Source: Aequorivita echinoideorum (GTDB taxonomy: Bacteria; Bacteroidota; Bacteroidia; Flavobacteriales; Flavobacteriaceae). Taken from it: a stretch of 64,000 nucleotides of DNA. Where the stretch lies: contig NZ_JAHCTB010000001.1 in assembly GCF_018476645.1 (NCBI RefSeq), positions 620,001-684,000 of the forward strand, read 5' to 3'. Positions 1 through 7,359 of this stretch are shown in pieces. Each line of letters begins with the position of its first letter. Positions within the stretch are counted from its first letter, which is position 1. A program made the position numbers and the translations under genes. The notes under the pieces are model-generated. The model saw only the letters and a list, made by a program, of their open reading frames with translations. It had not been told where the DNA came from and did not search any database.

Positions 1-167
1 AAAGACCATAAATTAATATCAAAACAAAATTTAAAAAAGTTATTCCAGCTATTAACAAGCTATCATCATAACAATTTTTATTTTTAAAAATTTCAAAAAA
101 GAAATGATTTATATAATAGATGTTGATAACGATAATTTTGGGATGAATATGTGAAGGAATTGTGGTC

Positions 168-407
168 CTAAACAATTTTAAGGTTGGAACTGTTCCCAAA
201 CTGTTTGATAATTTCCTCCGCCTGTTCCCAGTCATCCTTGTGGACTTGCAGTTTAATACCGCCCACGGCGTTTGAATAGAATGGAAATACGCTGACCATA
301 GTTTCATTCAAAAAAACATAACGTATTTCTGCTTGGTCAAAAAGAAGGCGAAGCACGGCATATTCAGCCGGAAAAGTGAAAATTGCTATGGTCTTGAAAT
401 GTTCCAT
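168..407 (-). CDS. DUF2007-type small cytosolic protein
   Basis: A 79-residue protein with no signal peptide or membrane segment. The pattern fits the DUF2007 family (putative signal-transducing proteins, a small alpha/beta fold): an N-terminal strand, a helix starting near residue 14 with the text EYAVLRLLFDQAEI, a central GGIKLQVHKDDWEQAEEII segment and a short C-terminal tail. Its molecular role is not established. It is divergent from rnr, with about 100 bp between the two starts. The first 167 bases of the window, downstream of its stop, are AT-rich and show no gene. Family assignment is from motif recall only. Confidence 0.75.
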   Translation of the reverse strand: MEHFKTIAIFTFPAEYAVLRLLFDQAEIRYVFLNETMVSVFPFYSNAVGGIKLQVHKDDWEQAEEIIKQFGNSSNLKIV

Positions 408-507
408 TTTAAAAAGAAATGCGCTTTGTACAAGGTACTAAATGTTTGTAAATCATTCTAAGTGATTGCTAGATAAATAGTACATTTACCACAATTAGCC
501 AATAACT

Positions 508-2721
508 ATGCCCAGACGTAAAAAGAAGAAAAAACAAAATATAGAAAATCTTTCCCAAACCATACTTGAAATTCTTCGGAAAGACCATTCACAAGCCTAT
601 ACTTACAAGCAAATTGCCTCAAAACTTAATCTTGACAATCCCAGTAGCCGAAACCATATAATAAAAAAATTGAAGGATTTACAGGGCAAAGGAACCATCA
701 AGGAAATAGAGCGCGGTAAATATATAATTACCCCATCCCAAAATTACTATACCGGAAAGGTGGATATCGCAGGCCGCGGTCAAGGTTACATAATAGTTGA
801 AGATCTTGAGGATGATATTTATGTGAAAAATAAAAACCTGAACAAAGCCCTTAACGGAGATATTGTTGAAGTTTACGTTTTCAAACGAAAAAGAGGCGGT
901 AAGAGTGAAGGTGAGGTAACACAGATACTGGAACGAAAGAGAACAGAGTTTGTTGGCACCATTCAAGTGCAGGAAAATTTTGCTTTCGTGGAGGTTTCGG
1001 ATCATAAAATGTATACGGATATTTTTGTTCCGAAGAATAAAATTAACGGAGCGAAAAATGGCGAAAAGGTTTTGGTGGCAATGGAAGATTGGCCGGAAAG
1101 AGCAGATTCTCCCTACGGAAATGTGTTAAAATCGCTTGGGATGCCGGGCGAGCACAATACCGAAATTCATTCCATATTGGCGCAATATGGCTTGCCCTAT
1201 GATTTTCCGAAGGAAGTGGAAGATTTTGCAAATAAACTGGATACTTCCATTAAAGATTCTGAAATAAAAAACCGAAGGGATATGCGCGAGGTATTGACCT
1301 TCACTATCGATCCTCGGGATGCAAAAGATTTTGACGATGCGCTTTCCTTTGAAAAACTTGAAAATGGAAACTACGAAATAGGAATTCACATTGCAGACGT
1401 TTCGCATTATGTGAAGCCCGGCAACGAGCTGGATGATGAAGCTTACGAGCGTGCCACATCAGTCTATTTGGTGGATAGGGTAGTACCAATGCTTCCAGAA
1501 ATTCTTTCAAACAATGCGTGTTCCCTTCGGCCGAATGAAGAAAAATATACTTTTTCAGCCGTTTTTGAGATTAATAAGAAAGCCGAAGTTTTAAAAAAAT
1601 GGTTTGGCAGAACCGTTATTTACAGTGATGCACGCTTTGCCTACGAAGAGGCGCAACATATCATTGAAAATCCTTCAGAGGAAACCCACATAATTCCTGC
1701 AAAAACTTCTATTACAAATAAAAAACGCGAGGTTGATAATTCTATAGCTGATGCAATTTTGGAAATGGACAGATTGGCAAAAATTCTTCGTCAAAAAAGA
1801 ATGCGTGCCGGTGCCATAAGTTTCGATAAAGTAGAGGTGAAATTTGTCCTGGACGAACAAAACAATCCGGAAGGAGTTTATTTTAAGGAAAGCAAGGATG
1901 CCAATAAACTCATTGAGGAATTTATGCTTTTGGCAAACCGAAGCGTTGCGGAATTTATTGGAAAACAGGAACCAAAGAAAACCTTTGTATACCGCGTGCA
2001 CGATGAGCCAGATGATGAAAAAATTGCGGCGCTGGAAAATATTATCAAGCGTTTTGGTTATAAAATGAATACCAAGGACAAACATTCCACAGCCAATTCC
2101 CTCAACAAATTATTGAAGGACGTACAAGGAAAAAAAGAACAAAATTTAATTGATACGCTAGCCATACGCAGTATGAGCAAGGCAGTTTATACCACGCATA
2201 ATATTGGCCATTATGGATTGGCATTCGATTATTATACGCATTTTACGTCGCCCATTAGAAGATATCCAGATGTTATGGTCCATCGGCTTTTACAGCATTA
2301 TTTGGATAACGGAAAATCTGCAAAGGAGGAGGAATATGAAGAGAAATGTAGCCACAGTAGCGATATGGAAAACCTGGCCGCAAATGCCGAACGCGACAGT
2401 GTAAAGTATATGCAAATAAAGTATATGATGGATCACGAGGAAAAAAATTTCCTTGGCGTTATTTCAGGTGTTACGGATTGGGGAATCTATGTGGAAATTA
2501 TTTCAAATAAATGCGAAGGAATGGTGCGGTTACAGGATTTAAAGGATGATCATTACGAGTTTGATAGGGATGAGTTTGCGGCAATCGGGAAAAAATCCAA
2601 AAATGTTTATAGGCTTGGGGATGAAGTTTATGTAAGTGTGAAAAATGCGGATTTGGTAAAAAAACATTTAGATTTCAATATGTTGGGACACCGAAGTGAA
2701 GTCAATCCAAAAAAATTATAA
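508..2721 (+). CDS. rnr: Ribonuclease R (3'-5' exoribonuclease)
   Basis: A 737-residue RNase R/VacB, the processive 3'-5' exoribonuclease that degrades structured RNA and helps with rRNA and tRNA quality control. A lysine-rich N-terminus is followed by a winged-helix-like region (about 13-70), cold-shock OB domains (about 80-230), the RNB catalytic domain with the metal-binding run DPRDAKDFDDALS (about 267-280), and a C-terminal S1 domain (about 645-715, FLGVISGVTDWGIYVEI). The conserved HFTSPIRRYPD motif is present near residue 580. Length is normal for the family. The ATG at 508 is followed at once by a basic stretch. A weak -7-like TACATTTA lies at 481-488 without a well-spaced -33 element. 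Confidence 0.96.
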   Translation: MPRRKKKKKQNIENLSQTILEILRKDHSQAYTYKQIASKLNLDNPSSRNHIIKKLKDLQGKGTIKEIERGKYIITPSQNYYTGKVDIAGRGQGYIIVEDLEDDIYVKNKNLNKALNGDIVEVYVFKRKRGGKSEGEVTQILERKRTEFVGTIQVQENFAFVEVSDHKMYTDIFVPKNKINGAKNGEKVLVAMEDWPERADSPYGNVLKSLGMPGEHNTEIHSILAQYGLPYDFPKEVEDFANKLDTSIKDSEIKNRRDMREVLTFTIDPRDAKDFDDALSFEKLENGNYEIGIHIADVSHYVKPGNELDDEAYERATSVYLVDRVVPMLPEILSNNACSLRPNEEKYTFSAVFEINKKAEVLKKWFGRTVIYSDARFAYEEAQHIIENPSEETHIIPAKTSITNKKREVDNSIADAILEMDRLAKILRQKRMRAGAISFDKVEVKFVLDEQNNPEGVYFKESKDANKLIEEFMLLANRSVAEFIGKQEPKKTFVYRVHDEPDDEKIAALENIIKRFGYKMNTKDKHSTANSLNKLLKDVQGKKEQNLIDTLAIRSMSKAVYTTHNIGHYGLAFDYYTHFTSPIRRYPDVMVHRLLQHYLDNGKSAKEEEYEEKCSHSSDMENLAANAERDSVKYMQIKYMMDHEEKNFLGVISGVTDWGIYVEIISNKCEGMVRLQDLKDDHYEFDRDEFAAIGKKSKNVYRLGDEVYVSVKNADLVKKHLDFNMLGHRSEVNPKKL

Positions 2722-2800
2722 CTTTTATTTCATCTGCATAACTTTTCTGCCAAAAGGTTAAGGAAACTTATCTTTAAAATTCTTGTATTTTTACCAGACT

Positions 2801-3514
2801 ATGTTAGACGGGTTACCCTATGCAGCTTTTTATGGATTTTTATTGGCCTTTGCCGTTGGCCCGGTTTTTTTTACGTTAATAGAAACAGCCATAACCAAGG
2901 GCATCAAGGCGGCTCTTTTTTTCGATTTTGGGGCATTGTTTGCAGATGTGGTTTTTATTACTATCGCTTTTTTCAGCACAAGCAAAATTCTTGAGAAAGT
3001 AAAACACGATCCTGGTCTGCTTATTTTCGGTGGTGCAATTTTAATGGCTTATGGCATCATTTCATACATACGCACCAATAAATCTATTTTCAGGATTGTG
3101 AGAGAACATTATGCTGTAAAAGTGAAAAAAAACCTGGGAGGCCTATTTTTAAAAGGTTTTCTTCTGAATTTTGTAAACTTCGGGGTACTCGCGGGATGGA
3201 TTGGTACACTAATTATGGCAAACGCGCTTACCACTACAGATAATGGGGTAATACTATTTCTGGCTACCGTTCTTATAACTTTCTTCGCAACAGATATTTT
3301 AAAAATCTTACTTGCAAAAAAACTGAAAAGTAAAATGACGCCCCGTTTTATTTTTAAAACTAAAATGTGGGTAAGTATTATTATTGCTGGCTTTGGATTA
3401 ATTTTATTGCTTCAGGGTGTTTTCCCGGGAGAGGTGAAAGCTGGGTTGGAAAAAATCCCGGGACAGCAACATCCATTGGAAAAACCTATTCCTCCAGTTG
3501 AGGAACCTTTATAA
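2801..3514 (+). CDS. LysE/RhtB-family amino-acid exporter-like membrane protein
   Basis: About 237 residues from the ATG at 2801 (an in-frame TTG at 2783 is less likely). It has six hydrophobic segments. The first helix, near residues 8-30, carries the family-typical AVGPVFFTLIETA text, as in LysE/RhtB exporters where a GPG/GPV stretch lies in the first helix. The C-terminus is a hydrophilic proline-rich tail. The expected role is export of amino acids or similar small molecules across the inner membrane; the substrate cannot be told from sequence. It follows rnr by about 80 bp and is followed directly by a bidirectional terminator-like hairpin. Confidence 0.8.
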   Translation: MLDGLPYAAFYGFLLAFAVGPVFFTLIETAITKGIKAALFFDFGALFADVVFITIAFFSTSKILEKVKHDPGLLIFGGAILMAYGIISYIRTNKSIFRIVREHYAVKVKKNLGGLFLKGFLLNFVNFGVLAGWIGTLIMANALTTTDNGVILFLATVLITFFATDILKILLAKKLKSKMTPRFIFKTKMWVSIIIAGFGLILLLQGVFPGEVKAGLEKIPGQQHPLEKPIPPVEEPL

Positions 3515-3516
3515 AT

Positions 3517-3561
3517 AAAAAACCTCCAATACAACGTTGAAGGTTTTTGAGGTATTGAGCG
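3517..3561. repeat. Degenerate copy of the tRNA-Cys 3' end plus terminator (copy 1 of 2)
   Basis: This 45-bp stretch matches 3600-3644 at 40 of 45 positions by eye. The second copy covers the terminator and the 3' acceptor strand of the functional tRNA-Cys. Copy 1 keeps the terminator stem and an acceptor-like GGTATTG followed by AGCG, but the bases beyond it (3562-3599, with a CCCCGA/TCGGGG stem) do not fold as a tRNA. It is best read as a relic of a tandem tRNA duplication or of recombination at the tRNA 3' end. Confidence 0.65.
3518..3548. terminator. Bidirectional intrinsic terminator after the LysE-like gene
   Basis: AAAAACCT (3518-3525) and AGGTTTTT (3541-3548) form a perfect 8-bp stem with A-runs on one side and T-runs on the other, so it could stop transcription from either direction. 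The loop contains the self-complementary CAACGTTG. It is also the upstream half of the 45-bp duplicated unit described separately. Confidence 0.7.
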
Positions 3562-3599
3562 CCCCGACACTTCGGGGGAACCGCCGTTGCTGGTAAACT

Positions 3600-3627
3600 A
3601 AAAAACCTCCAACACTATGTTGAAGGT
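3600..3627 (-). terminator. Intrinsic terminator of tRNA-Cys
   Basis: On the minus strand, just after the tRNA 3' end, ACCTCCAACA and TGTTGAAGGT form a 10-bp stem with one internal mismatch. It is followed by six T residues (plus-strand A-run 3600-3605). Confidence 0.7.
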
Positions 3628-3632
3628 CTTTG

Positions 3633-3703
3633 AGGTATCGAGCGGATTCGAACCGCTGTAGCAGCTTTTGCAGAGCTGAGCCTAGCCACTCGGCCACGAT
3701 ACC
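3633..3703 (-). tRNA. tRNA-Cys (anticodon GCA)
   Basis: Read on the minus strand, the acceptor stem GGTATCG (3703-3697) pairs with CGATACC (3640-3634). The D-arm region reads GCCGAGTGGCTAGGC. The anticodon stem CAGCT/AGCTG encloses the loop CTGCAAA, giving anticodon GCA. The T-arm AGCGG TTCGAAT CCGCT is canonical. CCA is not encoded, as is usual in this phylum. The gene is 71 bases, has its own -7 promoter element at 3716-3723, and is followed by a terminator hairpin. Confidence 0.96.
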
Positions 3704-3715
3704 CTATTAGGGTTG

Positions 3716-3723
3716 CAAATGTA
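3716..3723 (-). promoter_or_regulatory. Sigma-A -7 box for tRNA-Cys
   Basis: The minus strand reads TACATTTG, matching the Bacteroidota -7 consensus TAnnTTTG, 12 bases before the mature tRNA 5' end. Confidence 0.6.
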
Positions 3724-3760
3724 AAAAAATTAAACGTAAAATTCCTACTTAATTAGCAAA

Positions 3761-4117
3761 TTACCGTTTCTGCTTAAGAGTGACGCTTACTTCGGCAACA
3801 TCGCCACCAATAGGCGGATTCAGTTTTGCCACGGTGACTTTTACTTCATCCACCAATTCAATTTTCTGAAATACCGAATCCACAATGCGTTTGGCCACGT
3901 GTTCCAAAAGCTTTGAGCGTACCGCCATTTCATCCTTCACAATTTGCTGAAGTTGTACATAATCCACGGTATCATTAAGTTCGTCACTTACAGCCGCCCC
4001 TTTCAAATTTGCTTTTACCCAAATGTTTACAATGTAATCAGAACCTATTTGTCCTTCCTCTGTTAAGCAACCGTGATAGGCATAAATACGAATATTTTTT
4101 AAGTGAATGCTACCCAT
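3761..4117 (-). CDS. folB: Dihydroneopterin aldolase
   Basis: A 118-residue FolB. It converts 7,8-dihydroneopterin to 6-hydroxymethyl-dihydropterin plus glycolaldehyde in folate synthesis. Family features visible are the N-terminal IHLKNIRIYAYHGCLTEEGQIGSDYIVNIWV, which includes the YHG(C)xxEE substrate-binding segment, a DTVDYVQL motif, LLEHVAKRI, and a C-terminal VAKLNPPIGGDVAEVSVTL. Length is typical for the octameric enzyme. It is divergent from glnS, and each gene has its own -7 box in the shared 80-bp spacer. Confidence 0.94.
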   Translation of the reverse strand: MGSIHLKNIRIYAYHGCLTEEGQIGSDYIVNIWVKANLKGAAVSDELNDTVDYVQLQQIVKDEMAVRSKLLEHVAKRIVDSVFQKIELVDEVKVTVAKLNPPIGGDVAEVSVTLKQKR

Positions 4118-4131
4118 AAAATTTCTTTCTG

Positions 4132-4139
4132 CAAAGATA
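4132..4139 (-). promoter_or_regulatory. -7 box for folB
   Basis: The minus strand reads TATCTTTG, a perfect match to TAnnTTTG, about 15 bases upstream of the folB start codon. Confidence 0.55.
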
Positions 4140-4168
4140 GAAGAGAATTTCTTTTTCAGTTAATTGGT

Positions 4169-4176
4169 TACCTTTG
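4169..4176 (+). promoter_or_regulatory. -7 box for glnS
   Basis: TACCTTTG matches TAnnTTTG. Its last three bases are the in-frame TTG at 4174, which argues against that TTG as the glnS start and for the ATG at 4198, giving a leader of roughly 15-20 bases. Confidence 0.55.
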
Positions 4177-4197
4177 TACCTCTCAAAAAAAATTATA

Positions 4198-5877
4198 ATG
4201 ACAAACGAAGCCGCGCCGCTCAATTTCATAGAACACATCATTGAAGAAGATCTTTCAAAAGATTATAAAAGAGAGCAATTGTGCTTTCGGTTTCCACCGG
4301 AGCCTAATGGGTATCTCCACATTGGCCACGCCTCATCCATTTGCCTTAATTTTGGTCTTGGCGAAAGATATAATGCTCCGGTAAACCTGCGTTTTGATGA
4401 TACAAATCCAGCGAAGGAAGAACAGGAATTTGTGGATGCCATTAAAAAAGATATTTCATGGTTGGGTTATGAATGGGCTACGGAATGTTATGCATCAGAT
4501 TATTTTCAACAGTTGTATGATTGGGCCGTTCAAATGGTTAAGGATGGCAAGGCGTATGTAGATTCTCAGACTTCTGAGGCCATTGCCGAACAAAAAGGAA
4601 CACCTAATACCCCTGGTAAACCCAGTCCCTTCAGAAATCGTTCTGTTGAAGAAAATCTGGATTTGTTGGAGAAGATGAAAAACGGTGAAACCAAGGAAGG
4701 TGAGCACGTGCTGCGAGCCAAAATAAATATGGAATCACCAAATATGTTGATGCGCGACCCGGTTATGTACCGAACCATAAACAAACATCACCACAGAACG
4801 GGAACCGATTGGAAAATTTTCCCGATGTATGATTGGACGCACGGCGAGAGTGATTACATCGAGCAAGTATCACATTCCTTCTGCACACTTGAATTTCTGC
4901 CACACAGGGAGCTTTACGATTGGTTCTTGGACCAAGTGTACGATTCCAATAAATTGCGCCCGAAACAACGAGAATTCGCCCGTAGAAATTTAAGCCACAC
5001 CGTTGTTAGCAAGCGTAAATTAGCACAATTGGTCAGCAACGGTGTAGTTACCGGTTGGGATGATCCACGCATGCCCACTATTTCTGGGTTGCGTAGAAGA
5101 GGATATACGCCAGATTCCATTAAAAATTTTGCAGATAGTATTGGCGTTGGCAAGCGCGAAAACTTAATTGATGTCTCTCATTTGGAATTTAATGTTCGTG
5201 AAGATCTCAATAAAAAAGCGCCGAGAATAATGGTTGTTTTGGATCCCGTGAAATTGGTAATTGACAATTATCCCGAGGGAAAAACCGAAATGTTCGAGGC
5301 GGAAAATAATCAGGAAGATGAAAGTGCAGGAAGTAGGGAAGTGCCATTTTCGAAGGAACTTTTTATTGAAAGAGAAGATTTTCTTGAATCTGCCAATAGT
5401 AAATTTTTCCGATTGACCTTAGGGAAGGAAGTACGTTTAAAAAACGCATACATCATAAAAGGTGAAAGTGTAGTAAAAGATGCAGATGGAAACATTACTG
5501 AAATCCATTGTACATACGACCCAGACAGCAGGAGTGGTAGCGGTAGCGAAGCTTCATTAAGAAAGGTAAAAGGAACATTGCATTGGGTTTCTGCGGAACA
5601 CGCGCTGCCGGTTGAAGTTCGACTTTACGATCGTTTGTTTACTGAAGCCTCTCCAGATACCAACAAGGAAAGGGATTTTATGGAATTCATCAATCCGGAT
5701 TCTTTGAAAGTAATAACCGGTTATGCAGAACCAAGTGTAAAAAATGCGAAACCTGAGGATAATTTTCAGTTTCAGAGGTTGGGCTATTTTGTGGTGGATA
5801 GGGATACAACCACAGAGCGAATTGTGTTCAACAGAACCGTTCCCTTGCGCGATTCTTGGGCTAAGATTGCCGAGTAG
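4198..5877 (+). CDS. glnS: Glutaminyl-tRNA synthetase
   Basis: About 559 residues. This class I synthetase charges tRNA-Gln with glutamine. The HIGH motif is in FPPEPNGYLHIGHAS near residues 34-48. The KMSKS counterpart reads VVSKRKL (about 264-270). It is followed by the GWDDPRMPTISGLRRRG segment typical of GlnRS and by the two beta-barrel anticodon-binding domains. The residue text clearly favours GlnRS over GluRS; a separate gltX lies at 9.1-10.6 kb, so direct Gln-tRNA charging is available. An acidic insert (about 365-385, EAENNQEDESAG) lies in the anticodon domain. The start is ATG 4198, because the upstream TTG lies in the promoter. Confidence 0.96.
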   Translation: MTNEAAPLNFIEHIIEEDLSKDYKREQLCFRFPPEPNGYLHIGHASSICLNFGLGERYNAPVNLRFDDTNPAKEEQEFVDAIKKDISWLGYEWATECYASDYFQQLYDWAVQMVKDGKAYVDSQTSEAIAEQKGTPNTPGKPSPFRNRSVEENLDLLEKMKNGETKEGEHVLRAKINMESPNMLMRDPVMYRTINKHHHRTGTDWKIFPMYDWTHGESDYIEQVSHSFCTLEFLPHRELYDWFLDQVYDSNKLRPKQREFARRNLSHTVVSKRKLAQLVSNGVVTGWDDPRMPTISGLRRRGYTPDSIKNFADSIGVGKRENLIDVSHLEFNVREDLNKKAPRIMVVLDPVKLVIDNYPEGKTEMFEAENNQEDESAGSREVPFSKELFIEREDFLESANSKFFRLTLGKEVRLKNAYIIKGESVVKDADGNITEIHCTYDPDSRSGSGSEASLRKVKGTLHWVSAEHALPVEVRLYDRLFTEASPDTNKERDFMEFINPDSLKVITGYAEPSVKNAKPEDNFQFQRLGYFVVDRDTTTERIVFNRTVPLRDSWAKIAE

Positions 5878-6201
5878 TCATATATTTCCGTTAATGAATT
5901 TATAGCTCTGCAAAACGGCCTTTACCGTGGAATCTTTAAAAACTTTTCGAGGTTTGGAGAATCCGTGTTTGGTTATTGAATTAAAATTCTATTTATTGAT
6001 GAGCATCGATGGTCTTCAACAAACCTCTCGATTTAACATTTACCACAATATAAAACCACTTTTTTTAAGAAAATTTGGCAATAATTTTTTTCTTTTATGA
6101 CAAATTTATATAATCGAAATCATCTATTAACCGGTTATTAACAGCACGCTCATATCCCATTAGTTAATTTTGTCATTATTAACTTTAAACAACAAACTAA
6201 A
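5878..6201. other. Intergenic region with a long-loop inverted repeat and operon promoter
   Basis: No credible gene in these 324 bases. TCGAGGTTTG at 5947-5956 is complementary to CAAACCTC-TCGA at 6020-6031 with one extra base pair region, leaving a loop of about 63 bases; it may be chance or a decayed element. The last 40 bases hold the promoter of the YtxH operon. No RNA fold or tRNA was recognised. Confidence 0.4.
6165..6172 (+). promoter_or_regulatory. -7 box for the YtxH/holin-like operon
   Basis: TAATTTTG matches TAnnTTTG, 30 bases upstream of the first start codon of a three-gene run. Confidence 0.5.
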
Positions 6202-6579
6202 ATGGCATCAAATACAGGTCAAACGCTACTTGCAATATTAACTGGAGCTGCTATAGGCGCAGGAATAGGGATTCTTTATGCTCCAGATAAAGGTTCAAAC
6301 ACTAGAACTAAATTAAGCAAAGAAGCTAAGAAAGCACAAAAGCAATTGAACAAACAAATTCAAGAAACTACTTCAAATTTGAGTTCAAAAGCGCAAAGCG
6401 CAAAATTTAGCTTCGAACAAAAATTGAACGAAACTCTCTCTTCAGCGAGCTACAAAGCAGATGAAATCCTTTTGGCTATGGAAGATAAGTTGGAAGCATT
6501 GCGTAGGCAGAATGCAAAATTACAGATTGATTCAACCGTTGACCAAGCTAAAGCGACTGCGAAAAAAGTAATATCGTAA
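6202..6579 (+). CDS. YtxH-domain protein
   Basis: 125 residues. The N-terminus has one glycine-rich membrane-associating helix (about 5-27, TLLAILTGAAIGAGIGILYAPDKGS), the signature of YtxH/GvpP-like proteins, where the helix ends in an (Y)APxxG motif. The remainder is a long amphipathic, Lys/Gln/Ser-rich helix (about 33-120) that should form a coiled coil. YtxH proteins are linked to general stress in Firmicutes; the function in Bacteroidota is unknown. It is first in an operon of three, 2 bases from the next gene, which suggests the three products act together at the inner membrane. Confidence 0.85.
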   Translation: MASNTGQTLLAILTGAAIGAGIGILYAPDKGSNTRTKLSKEAKKAQKQLNKQIQETTSNLSSKAQSAKFSFEQKLNETLSSASYKADEILLAMEDKLEALRRQNAKLQIDSTVDQAKATAKKVIS

Positions 6580-6581
6580 TT

Positions 6582-7040
6582 ATGGCATTTAAAGGCCTTA
6601 CAGAAAATTTACATAAAGTTGCCGACAGGTTAGAAGATTACAGTGCAAGCATGGCGGAGTATTACAAACTCCGCCTTTTTAAATCTGCTATGAAAGGTTC
6701 TATTGCACTTGTAAACCTTTTGGTCTATGGTAGTATATTTCTCTTTGTATTGCTTTTTCTATCGATAGGAGGTGCCTTTTGGCTAGGTTCTTTTTTTGAA
6801 CATAGCTACTACGGTTTCTTGCTCATTGGTGCATTCTACGGAATTATTTTGATTTTTATGTTTGTATACGGAAGAAAAATTCTGGAACGCAGACTGCTCC
6901 ACAAATTTTCAGGTCTTCTGTACGATGAAAATGATCTCTCCCCAAAAAAAATGGCCGAGAAAGAAGTAAATGAATTTCAACATTCGGTGAATAAAGTCAC
7001 GGACGAAGAACTCACTGAACTTGAAATTGATAACAAATAG
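6582..7040 (+). CDS. Phage-holin-like/Actinobacterial holin-X-type membrane protein
   Basis: 152 residues with an amphipathic N-terminal helix (residues 1-40, including LHKVADRLEDYSASMAEYYKLRLFKS), two membrane helices (about 43-70 and 75-95) with a short GSFFEHSYYG turn, and a charged C-terminal tail. This layout fits the putative holin superfamily III (PF07332-like), chromosomal proteins that are usually not lytic. There are no phage genes nearby, so a lysis role is unlikely. It sits between the YtxH gene and a small coiled protein in one operon. Confidence 0.75.
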   Translation: MAFKGLTENLHKVADRLEDYSASMAEYYKLRLFKSAMKGSIALVNLLVYGSIFLFVLLFLSIGGAFWLGSFFEHSYYGFLLIGAFYGIILIFMFVYGRKILERRLLHKFSGLLYDENDLSPKKMAEKEVNEFQHSVNKVTDEELTELEIDNK

Positions 7041-7046
7041 TTGCAT

Positions 7047-7307
7047 ATGAAGCGATATACTACTTTTGAAGAAATAGACAGGGATTTGAAATATTTGAGG
7101 TTGAAAGCACAGATTGACCTCGAGGAAGTAAAGCTCAGCTTCAACCACGGAAAGGAAAGTTTAAAGGAATCTTTGAATCCTATTAATATGATTGCAAGCA
7201 CGGCTGGGGCAATTTTGAAAAAAGCCTTTGTTTTAAAAATGGTGGACAAAATTGTGGGGATTAAACCTGTTAAAAAACAAGATTACGAAGAGAACGATTC
7301 GCTATAG
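7047..7307 (+). CDS. Small conserved protein of the YtxH operon (DUF6327-like)
   Basis: 86 residues from the ATG at 7047 (a TTG two codons upstream is possible). It starts MKRYTTFEEIDRDLKYLRLKAQIDLEEVKLS, a charged helix, then a mildly hydrophobic stretch NMIASTAGAILKKAFVLKMVDKIVG that could lie on the membrane, and ends with a charged tail. It resembles the small third gene often found after YtxH and holin-like genes in Flavobacteriia (I recall DUF6327). Function unknown. It lies 6 bases after the holin-like gene and is followed by a strong terminator. Confidence 0.65.
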   Translation: MKRYTTFEEIDRDLKYLRLKAQIDLEEVKLSFNHGKESLKESLNPINMIASTAGAILKKAFVLKMVDKIVGIKPVKKQDYEENDSL

Positions 7308-7326
7308 CGAATCAAAAGCATTCAAT

Positions 7327-7357
7327 AAAAAACCCTCATTATTTGAGGGTTTTTTTT
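7327..7357. terminator. Bidirectional intrinsic terminator
   Basis: AAAACCCTCA and TGAGGGTTTT form a GC-containing 10-bp stem around TTATT, with A-run and T-run flanks. It serves both the YtxH operon (plus) and the convergent SPFH gene (minus), whose stop codon is 2-3 bases away. Confidence 0.9.
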
Positions 7358-7359
7358 AT

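Noticed and set aside
679-2085. Several minus-strand open frames inside rnr
   Set aside because: They are shadows in the antisense of a clear RNase R gene, with no family text and no promoters.
2783-2800. TTG start for the LysE-like gene
   Set aside because: The ATG at 2801 gives a normal N-terminus; the TTG would add six extra residues with no support.
3517-3599. A second functional tRNA
   Set aside because: Only the acceptor-end and terminator match; no anticodon or D arm is formed.
5947-6031. A small RNA or mobile element in the glnS-YtxH spacer
   Set aside because: The inverted repeat is short with a 63-base loop and no other supporting feature.
6582-7040. Phage lysis holin
   Set aside because: No endolysin or phage genes nearby; chromosomal holin-like proteins of this type are common.
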